The translations under genes were made by a program, and so were the position numbers. The notes beneath the pieces are model-generated. The model made no database searches. It was not told the origin of the DNA and was given only the letters and a program-made list of their open reading frames with translations. Of a stretch of DNA of 64,000 nt, positions 13,001 to 27,700 are shown in pieces (the first letter of the stretch is position 1; each line of letters begins with the position of its first letter). The DNA is from Otis tarda (Eukaryota; Chordata; Aves; Otidiformes; Otididae). The stretch covers positions 144,497,190-144,561,189 of the forward strand of contig CM048553.1 of NCBI GenBank assembly GCA_026413225.1, read 5' to 3'.

Positions 13001-16000
13001 TGATAGGTTAAATGTAAACACAGTCCAGTACAGAACTATATTTTCCAGACTAATCTGAATTACTGCTGGGAGTTAAACTATGTGTGTCCCTTTCTTATAT
13101 TAAAGAAAATGAGTACAAGAAATATAATCTAATCACTTGCTGATATTTCATAGAGGTGGGAGTAGGAAAAGGCTTTATGTTTCTTCAATTGTTTATTCTA
13201 CTTTATTTTTCTTCTGAACATGATTCTCTCTTCTCAGGAAAACTGCTGGTTTGGATGCAGTCTTACTGAACCTCTGCCCAGTGCTTAAATCAAACTGAAT
13301 CTGAGCCTTTACCAGAAAGACTGGGAGGAGATGTGAAAATTGTTTAGAACTAAGATTAAAAAAAAAATAAATGTGTTGTCTCTGCACTGCTGCTTTCACT
13401 CAGGATCTGAACTGAGATGGGTCATCCTTACCACAACTCCTGGAGGACCCAGCTAGGAAAAGTTCATTCTTCTTAGACTGTCAAAGGTATTTTATAAGTG
13501 ACCTTGATGCCAAATTCCTTGATCTCTCACTCTATTGGTCCTTTAGGGCCAAATTGGGAAGGAACACCTAGTAGACCAGGGAAGGAGGAAGCGAGGTCTG
13601 GCCAGGCTTCTTCCCCCCTAATGGGACCATGGAAACTACACCCCTGCCTGCCAGTGAAAGGCTGGTATTTCTTAAAAGAAGGATTGTGAGATTAGCTAAA
13701 GCAGAAGAAAACCAATACCCTATACATCTCTTTCAAATGCACAAGAGTTAGGAGGTACGTGAAGATTCATCACATTTTCATGTGTCAGGGAATAGATTTC
13801 ATGAGACCAGACAAATGAAATACGAGTTAAAGCAGAAACGCATTTCACTGTTCAAAGGCACAGCATGGCCTGTAAGTATGAACCAATTTTACACAGTATC
13901 AGCTTGTGAAATTGTAACGTTATTGTATTTTTCTGTTTATTGATATTTTAGTTCAGATTTATAAAATAGTTAAATTAGGCTTAACTGTGTCCTTTTTCTC
14001 TGTAAAGATTAAAAGCTAAATGTTTGCTAATAGCAGAAAATATTTACAACTACTTATTTATAACTATAAATCTAAAGTGTCCAAGAAAGAGCCCTTCTAA
14101 CCTGCCTTGTAAACTTTATTTTGACTTTCATTTACTCTGCCCAAACAAATATAGGAGGATTGAAGAGAGACACACTGTGGCAGGATTTGATCTGTGCAAT
14201 AAAGTTTGTGGTGAAATCTGTTCACCAGGATAATTCATGGTGAAACATCCTCTTTTTGAAATGCCTTGGTGTATATCCAGTGTTGAAATTTTTCCATACC
14301 TCCTCAATCTCTAATGCTACTGCCTATTACTATTTAGTTGTTGTAGCAGTGACAAGAGGCAGATCTCTCCCTGGGCGCAGAAGAAGTGCCACATGGGCTC
14401 ACTCTCATGGAACAAAGAAATGGTGAAAGGTGGAGGAGAGGGAATAGGGAGATGAATTTTCTGTCAGAGTCATTCCATTTTACTTAATGTAATAAAGTAA
14501 ATACACAAGTGTTAGCTGGATGTTGCATAGAGTGAATAATCTAAGTTCTCATTCAGATCTGCTTGTAGAAGCACCTTTCAAATCTCTCTAATGCAATGAT
14601 CTATTTTTGTACTTTTTCCTCATTTCTGGGCTGGATAAATCAAATTTAATTCCAGCTGAAAGAATTTCTATAGACATAGAGCTCCTCTGAACTAAGGTTG
14701 TGCAATTAGAGGTTGAAGGAACTTATCTAGACTATGGATTGATGAGTCAGTTCTGGATAGCAGGAGTGATTTATAAAACATTCTGGCTAATATCTAAAAC
14801 TAACTAATGAACCTAAAGATACCATTAAAATCCTTAAATGTAGAAGTTCTCTCCCCACTCCCTACTTGTTATCTTTTTAATGCCTTCTTATTCCTCAGTT
14901 AAATTAGGGAATTACAAAAAAGTGTCATTCATTTGTACATTTTTATCAATGTGGAATGACACCATTCTACTTTTCTTGCTCATAAGCCTTAGTGTGGCTG
15001 AGTCACACTTAAATCTGTTTAGTGTCTTGGTAAAGATCATGCTTACTCACTGTTTTAGTTGTTAAGACAGACCATTAAATCTGTCTTTGGTGTTTTCAGC
15101 ATTGTTTTCAAAGTCTGGTTATGAAGAGTTTCCTTCTTCAGAAAGGAGATTCATGCCTCTAAAGAAAAGGAACACAATCCCTCCTGATCTCACCCTAATC
15201 CCTTTCTATCTTCTCTGCCCACTTCTGCAAAGAGGAATCTGCAGGATTCTGGAGGAATGTTTCTTTACCTTTCTACACCGAATCCCTTTTTGTCTGTTTC
15301 TGTAAATTATAGCAAGTAAATAATTAGATCTCAGAATAAGTTAACTTCAACCATATTAGCTCCTGTCTCTCATTGATCTCAGTATCTAGGGCAAATGTAT
15401 TAGTGCTAGAGAGCTAATTACTAATGCACTCAAGAACAAAGCCTAAGACCCTTAGCTTTTAGTTTGGATTTTGAAATTAGTGTAACTTTGTACTTACATT
15501 TTAATTCAAAGTTCCTTTTATGATTGAAAATTATCAAAAGAAAGAATCATATTAGTAGATCTTATTTGTAACAACAAAAGGTGTATGATATCAGCAACTC
15601 AGTGGTAACAATTGGATTTGGAAGACTTCACTGAAAAATGGGTTAAACCACATGAAAACCAGCTTTAGTGCTAAGTACTTGTCTCTCAGACTATGACTGT
15701 GAAATACGACTAAAATAAAGAGCAGTACCTTAGCAGCAGGTATCAGGGAATACTGTGGGTTTTAGAATTAAACTAAGCTGGAGCTGGCTTATATAACACA
15801 GAGTAACAATGCTTAATATAGAAATAATGATGATTTCTTTTTATCCCTTTAGGTGGCTTTTCTCTGTGTGCACATTGGTTTTCAATATAAATGAAGGTTG
15901 TTCAAGCTTACTTAGGTTCTTTAAGGTGAATTTGCATGTTAAGCAGTTGCCAAGTCAGTGTAAACTCTTGGTAAATTCAGCACTTAGAAGCAGTTCTGTC

Positions 16001-16994
16001 TGTCCCATAGCTGGTGACTAAGTTTATTTTCCACACTTACCTTAAGAGTGTTCTTAGTTCAGTCTCTGTTTTTAATATGTACTGCTGGCATATTGTTAAG
16101 ATACAGCTTCTTAAAAAAAAACCACTTTACTATTGTGTTACCTTCTTTACGTCTACATTTTTTTTGTTTGTAGATATCTGTGGACCTTTTACTCCCTTCA
16201 GCTGAATCACCTATTGATCCCTGCTTTGGAGCTTACAAGCTCCAAGAGGGGCTTGTAATTTTATCCATAATGGGCAAAGGAGAATGAAAAAAAGGGTTAT
16301 GTTTCTAATTTTATATATATTAGGGGCTGGATGGAAGCACAAGTTGTACAGCATGTAGAGAGTATTGCTCATATCTCTACATTCATACATATGGTACTAT
16401 TCAAATCCTATTCATGTTGAAGACTGTTCAAAATTTTATTGAATTTCTAAATGAGTTCTCCTCTATCTCTAGATGGTATTGAAATCTCTATCAGAACCAG
16501 ACCAAGCTTCCCATCTTTCCCAGATTTAACTCACTTCAGAAGACCTAGCCAAGGCTGTTTCCTTCCAGAATGAAAATGTGTTCCTCCTACTAGGATAGAT
16601 TTAATTTTGTTTTCACTTCATGGTCCTATTCCACTTTGAGTTAAGTGTGTTTCTTCCTGATTCACTGCTAGCAACCAATAAGACTTTTAATTTCATATGC
16701 AGTTTAAATAACATTTATCTCATTCATGCCTATGTGTGGAGACCTGCTATTGTATACAGACCACCAAGCAGAACATATTATTTGGAAAGACAGCTTGCAG
16801 AAGAAATCCCTTACCTGTGAAGAGGTCTGTCTCCAAGCTACAAAAGTGTAAAATAAGACAGTGAGAACTATTTGTCTTTGGGGAGTTTGCTGTGTGTTGA
16901 ACAGACAATAAACAAAGCATAGTTATACCACCATATATTCAAGGAGGTGCCTATGTCCTGCTTGGTCTGCAGAGACCTTGTCCTCCCACCTCAG
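10041..16994. other. Unique non-coding stretch
   Basis: I see no supportable gene. There is a tiny (GGTGTTT)n array at 11821-11843, a G-rich tract at 12794-12813 with two G6 runs, and scattered A/T runs. The longest frames (107-117 codons at 10737-11090 and 12164-12487) contain no recognisable domain. Confidence 0.7.
12794..12813 (+). repeat. G-rich tract with possible quadruplex potential
   Basis: GG-TT-GGGGGG-A-GGGGGG-A-GG lies within otherwise AT-rich DNA. Each G6 run could supply two G-tracts, so a quadruplex is conceivable, but loops would be very short and no function is implied. Confidence 0.35.
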
Positions 16995-17260
16995 AAAAAA
17001 TAGAAAAACTGGAGCAGGGTCAGAGAAGGATGTCTGAAAGTGTTGAGCTTCCATACAAAGAACAGCTTTTCTAGACTAGGACTTGTCAAGCTGTAAAAGA
17101 AATGACTGAGGGGCTCTAGCTAAAGCCTGTAACACTGTGAGAAGAGAGCAGAAGTTATACGTTTTGTCTTTTCTAGTAAAAGGTCAAACAAAACTAACAG
17201 TTAATAGGCTGAAATTTAACAAAAACTAGTATTTTATATATCAAGTATTCAAGCTATATA
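16995..17260 (+). mobile_element. Ancient CR1-like LINE fragment (ORF2 C-terminus/3' end)
   Basis: Degenerate but ordered similarity to the RT C-terminal part of old amniote CR1 elements: 'aaaactggagcagggtcag' (about 17008), 'agcttccatacaaagaaca' (about 17047), 'gactaggacttgtcaagct', then 'gaaatgactgaggggctct'. These match the usual order 'LE.VQ.RA', 'LPYEE.L', 'LGLF.L', 'RG.I'. No open frame remains. The lineage appears different from the young ATTCTATG-tailed copies. Boundaries are soft. Confidence 0.6.
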
Positions 17261-20200
17261 ACTACTCACCAAAGATATCCCAGAGAGTCCACTAGTGACC
17301 GAGTCACACAGAGCAGGTGAGATGATATACACTGAGTGGTATGGATGTTAATGCTAGCTTGTTAAATTCTAGGTAGAGTGGCACTGTTCCTCTGGGGATA
17401 TCTACCTGCAGCAGGAAATCAGCACATATTCAACATAATTGGTTGACCCTGCGAACTTGGCTTACCTAGTTTCTGCCCATGTGCTGTCTGGCTGTGGTAG
17501 TGCTATTCAGTTCCTCAGAACCCTGGATGCTAAAAAATAAAATGAACTCATTAGAATAATTAAAATATAGATTTTTTTTTTTCATTCTGCCTCTACCAAT
17601 TATCTGATTTGACGAAAATATTGCATGAAACGAAACCTTGTCATAAAATGATTGTTTAATCTTGTTTATCAGCAACTAACTATAATGTTACAGGAAATAT
17701 GTCCAATTTTTAATCACAGTATTTCTTTTAATACTTTCATTCATCTTCTGGCATTACTTTATCCAACACATGTCTGTGAGTCACTCCTGCAGGGATGTAA
17801 GAGAATCTGTCTCTCTGACTGACAGGAGATCTTCATTCCTTGCTGGTGAGATAACCTCCTCTCTGGAAAGCAGTATGGGTGAAGGTGAAACTCACATTTT
17901 TCTTGGTTTTCCACAGGAATTCTCTCTCCTTTACAAATGGGATATTTCCCTCAAGATCTTCCAGTTTAATTAAAGATAAGGATTTGCACATGCAATGGTA
18001 AATTAAAACCATTGGAATAGATTTTAAGTTTCGTTACATTGATGTAAATTGGCAATAGTAACTTTGCTAAATAAAACAGGCTTAACTTTGTGAAAAATGT
18101 AGCAATAAGACCAGAATACCTTTTACCTCTGGCTCTCAATTTTAATTGTTGTAACAAACTACTGTCTGATTATAGCAAACAAGGCATCATGTTAACCTTT
18201 ACATGTCTTTTTAAGTAGCTTCATTGGTATACTGAAACCAAACTTTGAAATTGTAGGTAAATGATTTTTTGTCCGTTAAAGGCTTTTCTAGCCATTGCAG
18301 TGACATGAAAATTATCAGGCTCTCTACAGTACAAGATCTTTCAAAATGTTTCAATTTGTCTGAGGAACTGACTTGGCTTTCCATGAAAAACTATTATTTC
18401 TTATGAAAATAAGAGAAGAGGTAGAATTTTCTCTGTTCAAATGAAATCTCCATCAAATAAAAAAAGAATTTAAAAATCCTTCCTGAATAACACTTTTTGA
18501 CGAGCTTTACCAAAACCTTGTTGGAATAATAGATGAAAAATTATATGCTGGTATTTATACATTTATGGCAATGAAATATCGTGTCTAACATCTACATAGA
18601 GGTGAAATACTGTCATTAGCAGACAGCATTAAAGCAATGCTACACATCTCATTTCAGTCCTTGTCACTGATTTGTGTTACTTAGAGAAGCATGTGGTGAA
18701 CAACCTGTCAATTTTGCTTTCCTCCTACTTCAAGTTTTTTGTTTCTTCTTGTTGAAAGTTTGATTTGCTTGATGCCTGCCATACAGAAGCTAGAGCACTT
18801 TCCTAGGACATTTATCTTGCAGTCCGCAGTTGTAGTTGCATGTATGTACACAAAGGTATTTTACTGTACTTAAAAACTATATACTTACAGCCCAAGGTAG
18901 GGCTTAGATCAAAATGAAGATGTATCTAATTGTTACATTTTCTACACTATTTAACACAGTTAATTGACCTGTCAATAGCTGTATAGGAGAGTAATGCTAA
19001 TGCTATGGACTGCAGCGTTCTGAGCTCATTTTTAAGTTTTAGAGTGTTTTCCAATTTGTAATGGTGTATTGCAAAGGAAAACAATACAATAAAAATAGAT
19101 AGCTATTGTAGCCAGTATCAACAAGTAAGCTTCCAATTTTTCTGGACCTAAGTGTCTATTTAATTTTATCCTAGCCAAATCAATTTGTCCTTCATTCTCC
19201 AAATTCTGAGAAATGTAAAGAACTACATTACAATGAGGTCATTGTGATAATGTACATTACCAGTAGAGCTGGCCTAATGTGAGAAAAGTCTGAGCATATG
19301 AAGAAAATGTAGGTCAAGTCCAGCACCGAAAGCCTGGGTGAGCAAACATTTTCATTAGCAAAACAAATGTAGTCTCACTGTCTGTTAGCTATTTCTCCAT
19401 TGAAAAATCAGGCAAGTATCTAATTTTAGTGACAACAAGACATCTTCAGCTGCTGTAAATTGGTTGGTAAGTCTAATTATTAAAACCAGATAAGGATTTA
19501 GTCACATACCCTGTTCTCTTCAAATGCTCAGAAAATAAATGTCTGTAATGATCACTACCTTACACTTCAGAACTTGAGGTGAATTTAGTGCTCAGTAAAG
19601 CAAAGTAAAAGACAGCTCTGATTCATATTTAGGGCTCGTGCAGATGTCACACAATCTTTATCTCAGTGTCTCTCCGACTCTGACTTGTATCGACCTGTTA
19701 GTTAAAAATAAATACTAGCAAATTAAAAGGCAAATCTGAAATATTGACAATAGCTATAGACAATTATGATACTATTGCATATTACAACACATTTATTAAT
19801 ACTTCTCTGGATGTCTTTGGTGAAAAGATAAGCTAAATGGTCTCTTTGTTTCCAGCTATATATAAAATGCTTATTATCCAAAGCAGTTCATAAGCTAAAG
19901 CATTCGTTAGTGGATGTCTCTTAGCCATTGCTGACTGTCATATTCCCCCACCCAAGCAGGTCAATTCACTTGCTTGTAAGTGGTTCCTAGGATATTCAGG
20001 ATTCCTTAGTGAAAATTAGTTGTTCTGAATTCTAAATAAGGTCTCTCCAAATTAATATCTGTTTCTAGAAAGAACATACCAAAACATTTATCAGTAAAAC
20101 AACATGTACTATTTACAGTAGTCAGACTAAAGTATTAATTTGGGAAAGACCTTGTACTGTAAGTAAAATACTAAATCAGTTAAAGTATCATTTATACTTC

Positions 20201-20987
20201 AATGTGTTTATCATATTCCAACCAACAGTGACAGCATGAGATCATGAACCATTAAAAATGTGACTCTAAAATACAGAATATGTTTACATAGCTGTAGTTG
20301 TGAATTCAGAATGAAAGCAATGTGGTAACTTTAAGCTATGTCATATAATTTGTTAGCATCCTCTGAAATCCAGACAGGTAGCCCCACTGATGACCATAAT
20401 GAGAACGTAGGAGATTTACTTTCCTTGTCAAGGAGTTAGTCAGAGGTACCAGGGCAAGTTAGGGTTTCAAATGCTGTAGACATAAACCTTTTGCAAAAGA
20501 AAATATTTAGACATCACTCCCAACTTCTCAGGAAAACCAAGAGGGTTAACGTGCTTTTTTGACTGCTACTAATGCAAATTTAATATGTTTTCTGATTACA
20601 TATGTCTGTAGGAATTTTGAATATCACCATCCCATGACATTACCAAAAAACTGAATAAAGAAACAGCTGCAAGAGCAGCTCCTTGTAGTCAGAACGAAAG
20701 ACCAGACAGAAGAGGGGAGGTCTTACACAGGTGAAAGTTAATTCCAAAAAATGTGAGTCATCTGTCTGGAAATGAGGGTCGTAATTTCAAGTGCAAATCT
20801 AATTTTAGTTATCTATGATTGCACCTCAGAAATACTGGGCACCTTCTAAGAAAATTATAGGTTTTCTCAGTTGTGAATTAGCAAAGAATAACTGTTTGGT
20901 CTCCCAGTGAATTTTAATCCCTTGAGATTTTTTATTACTACCTTAAACCAGTTCTTTGTAAATATTTGTGTAGTATATGCATCCCTT

Positions 20988-21002
20988 AAAAAAAAAAAAA
21001 AA
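20988..21002. repeat. A15 homopolymer
   Basis: Fifteen consecutive A bases. No retroposed sequence is recognised immediately upstream, so it is probably a simple homopolymer rather than a retrogene tail. Confidence 0.7.
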
Positions 21003-21370
21003 GTTGTTACCATACCTATGTGTTTTAGGAAACATAAAAATCCACAAACAGCTCTCTAAAAAAAAGACACACTATAAGTGAAAGGAAGCTACGTTTCCTC
21101 ATGCCAGTCAAACAGAACTAACACTGTTCCTGTGGTCTTGGAAATTACATTTCCCATTTCCTTACCAGAGAGCCCACTACCCCACTTCCTTATAAAAATT
21201 AAAGAATCGGTCACCGTTAAAACGAGTGCCATCCTGCTCCTTTGCCAGACTTCACAGAGAGGTCAGGAAGGATCGTCTCATCCCCCTCCCCTAAAATTCG
21301 GTTAGTTATTTCTTATCTTACCAGATCTGACTTTCTGGGATAGGCATGCATGTTTCCTGCTGTCACAGGC

Positions 21371-21412
21371 TGTACCAAGATTCTTTAGATCTGTACCAAG
21401 ATTCTTTAGATC
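21371..21412. repeat. Perfect 21-bp tandem duplication
   Basis: The unit beginning TGTACCAAGATTCTTTAGAT (21 bp) occurs twice head to tail, at 21371-21391 and 21392-21412, with no mismatch. This indicates a recent tandem duplication. Confidence 0.9.
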
Positions 21413-23864
21413 CTAGTGTCTGTGGGTAATCCCAGTCACCCAGTCCTTACTCTGCTTGGTATCTGGAACTTTTCTTCTTCGTACTGAGCTTTAAGGTCCC
21501 TGCAGCCCTGTTTAATTCTGTGGTCCCAAAGAGTGATTTAGATTTGCGCTAAAGTTAAATCAGAATCTTGTAATGGAAACTTAGGCGAACAACTATCGTT
21601 ATAGCAAGGAACAACAATTTTTTTCATAAAACAAAACCAGCTTTCTGGTAACATTACACAAAGATAACAAAAACCTTAAAAAAACAAGACTCATCTAGAT
21701 TTTATTGAAGTCTTGTAACAGCAGAAGACAATGACCTTTCTTTTTTGGCTTGCTTTTTTTCTCTCAGCTCTTCCCTGAAGCTGACATTTGTTGGATCAAA
21801 TACTTCAGCAGCAACAGTAACTTGACTGCTCAACTGAACTCTCTGACCACTTGTATCTACCCCATGTCACAGCTTCCATCTCAGGTGTGCTGACACAGTT
21901 GTCTAAGTCCATGCTATGATCATGGAAATCAGCTGGGTGTTGCCTTCCGGTTTGTTTTAAATTGGGAGAAAGAGGATTTTTAGCTATGTATCTGATAGTA
22001 AATTTTAAGCCAGGGAAAATACATTGGCTCTTTTGTTGATACTTCTGAGAGAAATGTCTATTGGCTTGATCTCAAAATGAGATTCTCATTTTTATTGGGT
22101 GCTTCTTTTCCTTTGGCTTCCTGGCTACATTTTACTAGTAATACAATATCAAATGCTGCTTTTATTTTCAGTAGGACCTCAGTTTTACCTCAAGTATAAA
22201 TCACTGAGACAGAATACAAGGAAATCTTTGGAAGACATGGTTAGATCTGAAACTTCCTGATGGAGTATCAGAAGCCTGGAGAAGCAAAAATCAATTTAAG
22301 AAAAAGAGAGAGTACTATTAGAATTTCAAGTATTTTTAACCTCCTGAAAATCAAGCCAATAAGATAATTTTGTCCATCTATGTCACAGGCCTTTCATACA
22401 ATAGAACAAAACTAAATACAGACCAGCACTTTAACTCCGAGATGAATCACTGCAGTATTTTCAGTACAATCTTGAAACACTTCAGTGTAGCAGAAGGAAA
22501 AATACTCTCAGCCCCTGAAAGCCAGAGGCCATTCCCTCAGATGAGGTGACAGTAATAAACCCAAGTCTGACTTTCAACCTTGCCTCAAATAATGAGCAAA
22601 ATCAAGCAATAGGTCACGTCAAATGCTTTCCAGAGCTAAACTGGGGAGATATGTTGTAAATCTACAGTAAATGTAGAGAATTTTACTGTTTTATTACCAA
22701 TGACAGTTTGTAAAATGGAATAGTATTGTTATAATAGTGCAATATAATGTTTTATGGTTGAAAGATTAAAAGCAATATCTTTTCCCCTAATTTTTGACAG
22801 TAACACCTAATTCCATTAGGAGCAGCTCTATGTGGCTATTTTTATCTTTGTTGATAATTGCAAAATCAGCTGTTTTCCTTGACAACAAAGCCTTTTTGAA
22901 CTTCAAAACTAGAATAAAACGCTGTCTAGTGAATTTTAGGTATGTGTGTACAGTTAAATTCACAGTCAGATTTTTTTTTTGTCTGGGAGAAATTTCATTT
23001 TCTCATTCAGATAGGGGTGCAAAATGAACTGTTACTTACAGAAATTTAGATATTTAAGAATACTTAAAGGAGGTAAATACATAATGCCCACATAATTTCA
23101 ACAAGGAGATCTCAAAGTCAGCCAATCATCTTAAGTTTAGGAGGAAAAAAAACCCAGCAGGAATACATCTCCTTCAAAAACTGTTGTGCCCCATCATAAC
23201 TACTTTGGTATGAAAGTGTTTTGCTTTTTATCATATGTTCAAGTAAAGATAGCTGTACTGCTCATAGGTACCAATTCAATGCAGAAAACTGAAAATCTAA
23301 CATTGTTTTCAATCAATTTGGAATAGGTCTGTAGGTGCTGAAGATTAGCTAACAGTTGAACGCCATGGGTTCATGTATGAGTTGTAAGGAGTAATGAAAG
23401 CAATATCTGATGATTTTGCTGAAGAACACTGAGCTTGGCTGCCACATCATTCTTGACTAAGTATCATTCTTTGTACTATTTTGTAATATACTATAAGGTA
23501 TTCTAAGTTTTGTGGACATTTTATATAACATATTCTAAAATATTTTAAAGTTAGAGAGAGTATATAACACAGATAACTTACAGAAAATAACTTAAGATCT
23601 TGACCTCCAGCTTTATTTGGGTATTGACAGAAATGCACGGCTCCACAGTTTGGCAACGCCAGTGATGTGCAGATGGGTAAGAGACTGTCAAGCTCAGCAA
23701 GCCAAATTGAAAAAACTAACTTACCACTAGCAAAAAAAAACCACATAATGAGTTGTTAAACTTCAAAGTAAAACTGAAGCTATATAGGAAGATAGTATGT
23801 TCTTTCTTATCTTCATTATTGAAACCTTAGATGATTCGTAGGACATTGGATAGTATTCTTATTT

Positions 23865-24774
23865 ATAGAATCATAGAATAATTTGGGTTGGAAGGGACCT
23901 TTAAAGGTCATCTAGTCCAACCCCTCTGCAAGGAGCAGGGACATCGTCAACTAGATTAGATTGCTCAGAGCCCCATCCAACCTGGCCTTGAATGTTTCCA
24001 GGGATGGGGCATCCACCACCTCTCTGGGCAACCTGTTCCACTGTTCCACAATCCTAACTGTAAAAAAAAATTATTCCTTTAATCTGAATCTACCCTCTTT
24101 TAGTTTAAAACCATTACTCCTTGTCTTATCACAACAGGTCTTGCTAAAAAGTTTGTTCACATCTTTCTTATAAGCCCCCTTTAAGTCTTGAAAGGCCATG
24201 ATAAGGTCTTCCCAGAGCCCTCTTCTCCAGGCTGAGCAGTCCCTGCTCTCTCAGCCTGTCCTCATAGGAGAGGTGCTCCAGCCCTCTGATCATCTTCGTG
24301 GCCCTCCTCTAGACTCTCTCCAACAGGTCCATGTCTTTCCTGTGCTGACGGCTCCAGAGCTGGATGCAATACTCCAGGTGGGGTCTCACCAGAGCAGAAC
24401 AGAGAGGGAGATTCACCTCCCTCAACCTGCTGGCCACACTTCTTTTGATACAGCCCAGGATGCCATTGGCTTTCCCTGCTGCAAGCACACATTGCTGGCT
24501 CATGTTGAGCTTCTTGTGAACCAACACCTCGAAGTCCTCCTCAGGACTGCTCTTGATCCATACTCCGCCCAGCTTGTATTTGTGCTTGGGATTGCCTTGA
24601 CCCATGTGCAGGACCTTGCACTAGGCCTTGTTGAACTTCATGAAGTTTGCATGGGCCCACCTCTCCAGCCTGTCAAGGTCCCTCTGGATGGCCTTCCTTC
24701 CTTCCTTCCTGTGTGTCAATCACCACGCAGTTTGGTGTCATTGGCAAACTTGCTAAGGGTGCACTCAATCCCAC
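23865..24774 (-). mobile_element. 5'-truncated CR1 LINE, moderately old
   Basis: The minus strand carries a CR1 3' part: the end of the RT region, the terminal '[15 protein letters not shown]'-like coding end, and the 3' UTR 'ggactagatgacctttaaag', finishing with an 'atagaatcatagaat' octamer tail at 23865-23879. The element is 5'-truncated near 24774, just downstream of the RT catalytic FADD motif. The sense frame is broken; the longest piece is about 98 codons at 24309-24605. It contains a small CTTC-repeat expansion near 24695-24710. It is more diverged than the copies at 29196-33725 and 41367-42126. Confidence 0.93.
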
Positions 24775-27700
24775 AAATTTAGTTTTTACCTTTCTGTTTT
24801 AACTATAAAATGGTAAGGAAAAATCCGTTTGGATCCTGTTTTCTATGGTCTGGTTCTTAAGTGTATTTTGACATTTTTATAATTGCAATTCTTACACATT
24901 TTAAGATTGATCAGTATGCATTGTTGGAACCAAAGACAAAAAAACACCCAAAAACTCTCAGGATCTGAGTTAAAAAAGCTTGTGGTTGTGGTCATGAATA
25001 AGTGTCTTAGATAGTATAGTGCATGCAAACTACTTTATACAAATAAAAGTATTTGTCACAGAATTTAAAAACTAGCTTAATGATGTCTGAGAATATAGTT
25101 CTTTAGTCAAAGCTATTTTATTCAAGGATGCAAATTCTACCCAATGTTACAATCAAATAGATTTTTAAAATATGTAGGACTAATTAAAAAGATATTAAAA
25201 TATTAAACTGTGCTTAAATCCACAGTTTTAGCACAATTATTTTATGAAAGCTTTCTAAGGTTTTCCTCATTTAGGAGTAATTGCCAACCAAAATGATTTT
25301 GGTCTTATCCAATTAAAAACAAATACTTAACACAGAGTATGCAGTTTAGCCAGATAAAGCACAACCGAGAGAACATTGGTATGAAATAATTCTTCTTTTT
25401 TTAAAAAAAACAACCCTTCAGTTAGGATTTTGGCCCTAATCTTGTCCTCATTAAAACCAGTGGCAAATATCCCATTGCTTTTAATATAGTGACATTCTGA
25501 TAATACTAGAAAAGAAAGTAATCTTCCTAGAATCTAGACTAATAAAAAGGAAGACACATGCACAGAACTTGTCTTATGATGCTCAAAAACATTCCTGGCT
25601 CCCAATGAAAAAAAAAAAATTCAACATAACTAGCATGGGCTGAGAGTCCAGTATTTCCCCTGCAGTGAAACCAGGACTCAGAGAAGGTGAGGGATGTTGG
25701 TGATCTTTTTGTCCTAGTGAGCTCAAACTAACTGTCCAGTAAGAATTACAGGCTTCATAATCAAAGACTGGGTGACAGGGACGGTGTCTATGATGTTGAA
25801 TAGTAGAACATTTTCTGATTTTTAACTGTTCTTGCAAAGTATCTTAAAATGTGACAAGAGGGCTAACAACCCAGGGTATTTAAAGCCAGAACGATGTAGG
25901 CCAAAGTTGCTTACAAATCACTCTTTGTATTGTCTACTGAATGGAGATTAAAGCAACTTCCCTGTGGAGGAAGCCCCTTTGGATTGGGCTTTAGAGGAAC
26001 ATTGCAGGGGTGTGAGCATGGCCTAGCTCATGCTCTCCCTGATCTCTGCCAACTTGACATAGGCCAACCTTGCCCAGGAAGGCAGCCAGTGGTGTCTGAT
26101 TGCTCTGTTTCCAGTTTCTCAACTGGAAAATTTAGGTTGGATTTAATGGTCCATTAATGCAACCTCTGGGTTTGCAGAGGAAAGCTGAGTCACATCTGGC
26201 TAATACTCACCACGGGCAAAGTGAGCAGCCCCTACCTGTGCAGGACATGCCCTTTGCTTCCCACGATACCCAATGGTAGCTGAAACAAGCTAAACAATCT
26301 TCAGCTTTATAAATAAAACAGATTAACACAAGGAGGAAGAAAGGAAACAGATCAGTGGTTTTTGCATTTGCCTTGGACCATGAATGATCTTTGCAAAAAC
26401 CTTATTGACTGACATAAGTAAAATGTAATATAAAGCCATGTTTTTGAATTTTTTTCTTGTGAAGAGTAAGCAAGTATATTCATATCAATTTTAAGATGAG
26501 TTTAGATTCAAACTACTCCTTTAGGAAAAGGAAACATGTTTCCTACTCTGTTTTAAATTGTTGAGTTATTGCTTTGATACAGATGAGAGAAAATCCCTTA
26601 TAGTTTTGGATTAAGTTGGGGATACTCTGAAATCTGCCTTTATTATACAGCAAAGCTTGTGAAAATATTTTAGCTTGACCATTTCTTCATGAAAATGCCA
26701 GTGTGTAAATCTACACTTCTAGCCAAGGGGGAGAATGTTATAAATGAGCTCTGACAATGCGACTTGAAAACTGAAATGTCCAGACATGAGTCTACATGGT
26801 GTTTAATCCCTGAGTTTATAGCATTAGTCTTAGCTGGTAATAAAAAAGTTGTCTAATATCCTGATCAAGTCCTCGTGGTAAAGTACACAGATATGAGGTT
26901 ATGCATAAGAATTTCTCAGAATCATCATAAATCAAATACACTGAAGTTGGTTGGGAAGTAGGTAACATGAGCTTTTTTACTACTGCACTTAATTCTGTTT
27001 ATGTTTAATTCAGAAGTTCTACATGCCTAGAAAAGGTTTAATAAAGGATGCTTGATAAATGATCTTCGTGATCACTTGAAAGGAGGAATTTTTTTTTCTA
27101 TTGTGGGTAGGCAATATAACAGGACAAATAGAAAAATAAATGGAGGGAGTGACTTTTAAAAACAAGCTGTATAATCACATGTAAAGAATTTATTTTAATT
27201 CTTTAGCTGAAATAAATGTAATTCTAAAAGCCAAATGAGCTGTTTGCTAGAGCTAGATGAGGTGACATAGTCAACTTAAAAGGTACAGCTTTCGTAAATC
27301 TAACAAAGCTCTAAAAATTTAAACTGATATTTGCTTTGAAATAAAAACAACCTTCTTTTAACTATACATTTTCCTTTTTTACCTTACTTTTTTTTTAGTG
27401 TTAGTAGACATTGAAATACATATTTTTAATGTTATCTTGGTAATTTCTAGTGTATATTCACAGACATGAGATGTGCCATTACAGATAGGAAGTTGTTAGC
27501 ATGAGCCACCCATATCAGAGTTTGACAGTGACTCCCTGAAGAACATTAATCCACTTTGATAACCACTGCTGTTCCAGCCACTCCTATTACATCAAATTCA
27601 AACTTGCTGGCATGAGCAAATTAAGCAGGTCTTAATCGTCCCATGGAAATTACTTGGTGTCTCTGACAGAACTATTTCTGTACAGTAAAGGTTTCAGGGT

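Larger units (their letters stand above)
17261..23864. other. Unique non-coding stretch
   Basis: No gene is supported; all frames are 99 codons or shorter and without known motifs. It contains a perfect 21-bp tandem duplication (21371-21412), an A15 run (20988-21002) and ordinary AT-rich sequence. No recognisable interspersed repeat was seen. Confidence 0.7.
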
